NCBI RefSeq assembly: GCF_000821245.2
Contig: NZ_LN611425.1
Coordinates: forward strand, 499,589-534,906
Length of the DNA stretch: 35,318 nt
Source: Virgibacillus senegalensis
GTDB taxonomy: Bacteria > Bacillota > Bacilli > Bacillales > Amphibacillaceae
Direction of reading: 5' to 3'
The notes under the pieces are model-generated. The model saw only the letters and a program-made list of their open reading frames with translations, did no database searches and was not told where the DNA came from. Shown here one piece after another: positions 31,900 through 35,318 of the stretch. Position numbers and translations under genes: made by a program. Position 1 is the first letter of the stretch. Each line of letters begins with the position of its first letter.

Positions 31900-33665
31900 T
31901 GTTCTGGAGGAGTGTCGTTTTCAAGTTATGGTTTACTATTTTGCTGCTCGTATCCTTTGTTTTGTTGATTCTGACCATTCTTTTGCTCGAATTTTTTCAG
32001 AATTACCATGCGGAGGAAGCGGAACGAAATTTGATGCAGACAGCAACGAAAGTCTCTGTCATGGTAGAACAATACGATGACAGAGACTTGATTTATGAGA
32101 CAACGGAACGTATCAAAGACCCTTCCAGCAAGATTGCACTCGTTTTTGGAGTGGATGACTTTTGGATTTCCGAAAATAGGGACAATAGCCCGCCCAGTAT
32201 TTCGTATGACTGGCTTATGTCGGAGGAAGATTTATCCTCGGTAATAACTCGTGATGCTGAAGTAAAAAAACAAGTGGTCTTGCCAGGAAGCGAAAATAAG
32301 GTGATGATTGTTGGAACAAAGCTGTCAAACCAAGAGGGCGCTGTTTATGTCTACCAATCACTCAATGTACTAAAAGAAACCACCAGGCAGACAACAAAGA
32401 TTATTTGGCTTGCCGCAGGTGTCGCGTTGATTCTCACGACCATCTTTGCTTTCTTTCTGTCTTCACGGATTACTTCCCCGTTAATTAAAATGCGGGAAGG
32501 GGCTTTTGAATTGGCGAAGGGTGAATTCAATACGAAGGTGCCTATCCTGACTCACGATGAAATCGGTGAGCTGGCTATGGCGTTCAATCGAATGGGAAGA
32601 CAGTTGAAATTCCATATAAACGCTCTAAGGCAGGAAAAAGAGCAGGTTTCCGGTATTTTAAGCTCCATGGCGGATGGTGTTTTGACATTAAACAGAAAAG
32701 GAAACATCATGGTTTCCAATCCGCCTGCTGAAAAGTTTCTCGAAGATTGGCATTATGAAAATGATTCCCAGGAAGATGATATCCAGTTACCTACAGAACT
32801 GATGGACACGTTGCAAAAAGTAGTAGAAACAGAAAAAGAAGTAATGCGGGAACTCTCGATACAAGGAAGAAATTGGGCGATGATTATGACACCTCTGTAT
32901 GACCAGTCGTATATTCGCGGGGCAGTCGCAGTATTTCGTGATGTTACCGATGAAAGACGGCTTGACAAACTGCGCAAAGATTTCATAGCCAATGTTTCCC
33001 ATGAGCTTCGAACTCCTATTTCACTATTACAGGGATACAGTGAGGCAATCGTCGATGATATAGCTGAGAGTAAGGAAGATAAAAACGAGCTGGCTGGAAT
33101 CATTCATGAGGAATCGCTGCGAATTGGCAGATTGGTTAATGAACTGCTTGATTTAGCCAGAATGGAATCCGGGAATATTCAATTGGATCTTGAACCTGTG
33201 CAAATGCGGTCGTTTTTAGATCGGATTGTAAAAAAATTCAGTGGATTGGCTCGGGATAAGGATGTCACGCTATCATTAGAGAATAGCCTTCGCTCTGATC
33301 AGGTCGAATTTGATCCTGATCGGATTGAGCAAGTTTTTACGAATTTGATTGACAACGCCATCAAGCATTCTTTTTCAGGTGGAGTAGTGACGATTACTCT
33401 AAACGAGGAAGTAAAAGAGATTGTCTGCTCAGTGAAGGATACTGGAGCAGGAATTCCATCTGCTGATTTACCTTTTGTTTTTGAACGTTTTTACAAAGCG
33501 GATAAATCGAGAAAAAGAGAAAATGGCAAAACGGGAACAGGGTTGGGACTTGCGATTGCCAAAAATATTATGGATGCACATCAAGGTTCGATGACCGTCA
33601 AAAGTAAAGTGGGAGAAGGGACAACCTTTACGTTCCGAATTCCGAAAAATATCGAATTACCATAA
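31899..33665 (+). CDS. resE: Sensor histidine kinase ResE
   Basis: 588 residues. TM1 at about 7-28, an extracytoplasmic domain to about 165, TM2 at about 167-187, HAMP at about 188-240, then a PAS-like domain (about 250-355). HisKA carries the phospho-acceptor His368 (NVSHELRTPISLLQGYSEAI). The HATPase has N-box Asn486 (NLIDNAIKHS), G1 VKDTGAGIP and G2 GTGLGLAIAKNIM. The PAS and periplasmic domains are candidates for redox or NO-linked sensing known for ResE. Coupled to resD by a one-base overlap. No terminator is visible before the cobalamin riboswitch region. Confidence 0.95.
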   Translation: MFWRSVVFKLWFTILLLVSFVLLILTILLLEFFQNYHAEEAERNLMQTATKVSVMVEQYDDRDLIYETTERIKDPSSKIALVFGVDDFWISENRDNSPPSISYDWLMSEEDLSSVITRDAEVKKQVVLPGSENKVMIVGTKLSNQEGAVYVYQSLNVLKETTRQTTKIIWLAAGVALILTTIFAFFLSSRITSPLIKMREGAFELAKGEFNTKVPILTHDEIGELAMAFNRMGRQLKFHINALRQEKEQVSGILSSMADGVLTLNRKGNIMVSNPPAEKFLEDWHYENDSQEDDIQLPTELMDTLQKVVETEKEVMRELSIQGRNWAMIMTPLYDQSYIRGAVAVFRDVTDERRLDKLRKDFIANVSHELRTPISLLQGYSEAIVDDIAESKEDKNELAGIIHEESLRIGRLVNELLDLARMESGNIQLDLEPVQMRSFLDRIVKKFSGLARDKDVTLSLENSLRSDQVEFDPDRIEQVFTNLIDNAIKHSFSGGVVTITLNEEVKEIVCSVKDTGAGIPSADLPFVFERFYKADKSRKRENGKTGTGLGLAIAKNIMDAHQGSMTVKSKVGEGTTFTFRIPKNIELP

Positions 33666-33705
33666 AACATGGAGAATAATCTTGTTCCTTATGTAACATT
33701 CCAGC

Positions 33706-33734
33706 TTCCTAATTGGAAGGAATTGTGATAGAAT
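33706..33734 (+). promoter_or_regulatory. Promoter of the cobalamin-riboswitch transcript
   Basis: TGATAGAAT (33726-33734) is an extended -10 (TAGAAT, 5/6). The -35 at 17 bases (TTCCTA) is weak. It sits about 25 bases upstream of the riboswitch core. Confidence 0.5.
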
Positions 33735-33754
33735 TATGGCTGGAAATTGAATAG

Positions 33755-33935
33755 GAAGACTGCGGTGCTTTCAAGTCGGTTAATCCCGACTGTAAAGCTT
33801 AAAAGGGAATCTGGTGAAAAGCCAGAGCTGTCCTCGCAACTGTAAGTGCGGACGAAATGGAAAATCCACTGTGTGCCATACATGGGAAGGATCCAGAGTA
33901 GGCGGATGCACGAGCCAGTAGACCTGCCGCTGTTG
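33755..33935 (+). promoter_or_regulatory. Cobalamin (B12) riboswitch aptamer
   Basis: Hallmark segments appear in order: AAAAGGGAATCTGGTGAAAAG (33801 onward, quoted to 20: AAAAGGGAATCTGGTGAAAA), GCCAGAGCTGTCCTCGCAAC, then CTGTAAGTGCGGACGA, and the B12 box AGCCAGTAGACCTGCC at 33913-33928. GCGG (33762-33765) and CCGC (33927-33930) can close the outer stem. Binding of adenosylcobalamin or a related corrinoid would favour the downstream terminator and switch off the lipoprotein and ECF genes. Confidence 0.93.
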
Positions 33936-34015
33936 TCTTGTTTCAAACCTTCGGGGATTGAGTGTTTGAGACTGCCAGTATATGACTTTAGCTTTCGTAT
34001 TCTTGGTTTGTCTCA

Positions 34016-34050
34016 AAAACATATCTTCTCAGAAGATATGTTTTTTACTT
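34016..34050 (+). terminator. Riboswitch expression-platform terminator
   Basis: AAAACATATCTTC (34016-34028) pairs with GAAGATATGTTTT (34032-34044), followed by a T-rich tail. It lies 60 bases before the lipoprotein start codon. The upstream segment GTTTGAGAC (33964-33972) can pair with GTCTCAAA (34010-34017), which shares bases with the terminator 5' arm, or with GTTTCAAAC (33940-33948). Confidence 0.88.
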
Positions 34051-34109
34051 TTTTACATACACAAACACTAAATCTTTCCCTGAAAATTATATTCGGGAGG
34101 TAGACTGTC

Positions 34110-34526
34110 GTGAAGAAGCTTTTATTTTTACTATTAAGTATGCTGTTTGCTGCAGCTTTCGTAACTGGGTGCAGTCAGCAACAGGAAACATCTGAAAATG
34201 GGGAGACACAGACAGAACAATCTGGTGAAACCGAAAGCCAGGAAACTGTAATGATCACCGTTTCGGAGAATGAAGGAGAAAACATCATCACAGAAAAAGA
34301 TGTTGAAATCGAAGAGGAGGCTATTCTACTTGATGTAATGAAGGAAAACTTCGAAGTAGAAGAAACGGATGGTTTCATTACTTCCATAGAAGGTGTCAGC
34401 CAGAATGAAGAGAAAGGTAAGTACTGGATGTACACCGTTAATGGAGAAATGGCTGAAGTCGGAGCAAATGAGTATGAACTTCATCCAGAGGATGAAGTCA
34501 CGTTTGATTTGCAGGCTATGGAATGA
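34110..34526 (+). CDS. DUF4430 (transcobalamin-C-terminal-like) lipoprotein
   Basis: 138 residues. Lipoprotein signal MKKLLFLLLSMLFAAAFVTG with the lipobox Cys21, then an acidic Gln/Glu/Ser-rich linker (about 22-45), then a DUF4430-type domain (about 46-137) with ILLDVMKENFEVEETDGFIT and KYWMYTVNGEMAEVGANEYE, ending HPEDEVTFDLQ. By family knowledge this domain resembles the C-terminal domain of eukaryotic transcobalamin and intrinsic factor. GTG 34110 follows GGGAGGTAGACTGTC. Placed directly under a B12 riboswitch and five bases before an ECF S component, it probably presents a corrinoid to the transporter. Binding is inferred, not shown. Confidence 0.85.
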   Translation: MKKLLFLLLSMLFAAAFVTGCSQQQETSENGETQTEQSGETESQETVMITVSENEGENIITEKDVEIEEEAILLDVMKENFEVEETDGFITSIEGVSQNEEKGKYWMYTVNGEMAEVGANEYELHPEDEVTFDLQAME

Positions 34527-34531
34527 GTTAA

Positions 34532-35053
34532 GTGAATACGTATAAGCTAACACTGATTGCTGTGCTCTCTGCTTTGGCTGTAGTGGGAAGGTATGTCTTT
34601 CAGTTCCTTCCCAATGTTCAGCCGGTTACTGCCTTTATCATTATTTGCGGATACTTTTTAGGACCGGTATCCGGAGTATTGCTTGCAGGACTAACCACCT
34701 ATCTGTCCAACCTGTTCCTTGGTATGGGACTTTGGACAATATGGCAAATAATCGGATGGGCGCTAATCGGATGGATGAGCGGACTAATCGGGAAGTACTG
34801 GAAAACCATCCCGCTTCCCCTCATGGTTGTTTACGCGGTTATGTGCGGCTATCTCTACGGACTTATCATTTCATTGGCAACCTTTTCCGTCGCGGGGAAA
34901 TTTATGTCCTATTACTTGCTAGGGCTTCCGTTTGATACTTATCATGCAATTGGAAACGGGATTTTTATCGCGATTTTATTCCCCGTGTTTTCCAGAATTT
35001 TTGCCAGATACCTGCGTGACTCTGAATACGGAAAAATACCAGCTAGTAAATAG
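34532..35053 (+). CDS. ECF transporter S component, probably for a corrinoid or precursor
   Basis: 173 residues, about five to six TM helices, typical S-component size and composition. Family blocks: LIAVLSALAVVGRYVFQFLP, NVQPVTAFIIICGYFLGPVS, GLTTYLSNLFLGMGLWTIWQ and GIFIAILFPVFSR. GTG 34532 comes five bases after the lipoprotein stop with a weak RBS, suggesting coupled translation. Control by the B12 riboswitch points to cobalamin (CbrT-like) or a precursor such as alpha-ribazole (CblT-like). The energising EcfA/EcfA'/EcfT module is not in the window and must be supplied in trans. The stop codon is embedded in the terminator hairpin. Confidence 0.85.
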   Translation: MNTYKLTLIAVLSALAVVGRYVFQFLPNVQPVTAFIIICGYFLGPVSGVLLAGLTTYLSNLFLGMGLWTIWQIIGWALIGWMSGLIGKYWKTIPLPLMVVYAVMCGYLYGLIISLATFSVAGKFMSYYLLGLPFDTYHAIGNGIFIAILFPVFSRIFARYLRDSEYGKIPASK

Positions 35054-35066
35054 CTGGTATTTTTTG
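35034..35066 (+). terminator. Terminator after the ECF S-component gene
   Basis: AAATACCAGCTA (35034-35045) pairs with TAGCTGGTATTT (35051-35062), followed by TTTTG. The TAG stop of the gene is the first triplet of the 3' arm. Confidence 0.9.
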
Positions 35067-35133
35067 TTTTACCTCTAAAAGAAAGGAAACAAGAAAGGTA
35101 TAATAGAGGCAATTGATCAAAAAGTTACATGAA

Positions 35134-35160
35134 TGTAACCTTTTCGCTTTGCACTCCGAC
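35134..35160 (+). promoter_or_regulatory. Sigma-X autoregulatory promoter of sigX
   Basis: TGTAAC (35134-35139), 17 bases, CGAC (35157-35160): an exact match to the sigma-X consensus. The -35 is the right half of the palindrome GTTACAT-GA-ATGTAAC (35124-35139). The start codon follows 24 bases after the -10. Confidence 0.82.
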
Positions 35161-35184
35161 AATATAGTGAACGGGGGATCTCCC

Positions 35185-35318
35185 ATGAAAGCTGTTTTTC
35201 AGGAATTGTATCAGAAATACCACCAGGACTTATTCCAGTTTTTAATGTATATGACGAAGGACAAAGAGCAGGCAGAAGACCTCGTCCAGGAAGTTTATAT
35301 AAAAGTGATAAAATCATA
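35185..35318 (+). CDS. sigX: ECF RNA polymerase sigma factor SigX (partial, runs off the window)
   Basis: Only the first 44 codons are present. MKAVFQELYQKYHQDLFQFL, then MYMTKDKEQAEDLVQEVYIK, is sigma region 2.1-2.2 of an ECF sigma factor and is close to recalled B. subtilis SigX (YHQDLFQFLFYM, EDLVQEVYI). ATG 35185 is preceded by GGGGGATCTCCC. Position after resE and the promoter match to the sigma-X consensus support SigX over SigW or SigM. SigX controls surface-charge and envelope genes; its anti-sigma RsiX would lie just outside. Confidence 0.9.
   Translation, partial: MKAVFQELYQKYHQDLFQFLMYMTKDKEQAEDLVQEVYIKVIKS

Noticed and set aside
33846-34103. 85-codon plus-strand ORF between resE and the lipoprotein
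   Set aside because: It lies across the cobalamin riboswitch and its terminator; no RBS and no family resemblance.

Overview
The window is a chromosomal segment of a low-GC, endospore-forming Bacillaceae bacterium. Gene order follows the Bacillus subtilis yqjQ-yqkB-yqkF-nudF-yqxK-spoIIM-fur-xerD-drm-pupG-dacF-spoIIA-spoVA-lysA-ppiB-(rib)-scpAB-ypuI-dacB-spmAB-rluB-resABCDE-sigX arc closely enough to name most genes by protein motif plus position. Sequence alone cannot fix the genus; a halotolerant Virgibacillus/Oceanobacillus/Lentibacillus-like relative is an inference only.

Layout. 1-4560: tail of a metallo-hydrolase-like gene, an SDR dehydrogenase, a HesB-like protein, YqkE, a minus-strand aldo/keto reductase, then nudF and an EndoQ-type nuclease (sanitation and repair of damaged nucleotides and DNA). 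4645-7098: spoIIM, fur (consensus promoter with two Per boxes), yqzK, xerD. 7195-10522: deoB-punA-pdp, a nucleoside-salvage operon closed by a terminator. 10616-17020: the forespore block: dacF (sigma-F-type promoter), spoIIAA-spoIIAB-sigF (sigma-H-type promoter) and a spoVA operon (sigma-G-type promoter) that runs AA-AB-AEa-AF and lacks AC, AD and AEb. 17186-18936: lysA and ppiB.

18956-20560 is the one accessory-looking stretch. It holds a decayed IS1182-type element with terminal inverted repeats and an imperfect direct repeat, a structured GC-rich repeat, and two tiny single-TM ORFs. Then come ribT without any riboflavin genes, a minus-strand YjcZ-like 27-residue gene with a sigma-K-type promoter, scpAB, ypuI, a superoxide dismutase with an N-terminal extension, dacB-spmA-spmB (spore cortex and maturation) and rluB.

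27681-33665 is the resABC cytochrome c maturation operon with the resDE two-component system. 33700-35066 is a self-contained module: a cobalamin riboswitch, a lipoprotein with a transcobalamin-C-terminal-like (DUF4430) domain and an ECF-transporter S component. It looks like a B12-repressed corrinoid capture and uptake unit. The window ends in the start of sigX, preceded by a consensus sigma-X autoregulatory promoter.

Several genes begin with TTG or GTG, and strong Shine-Dalgarno sequences often place the start downstream of the longest ORF. Starts were chosen on that basis, with B. subtilis protein N-termini recalled from memory.
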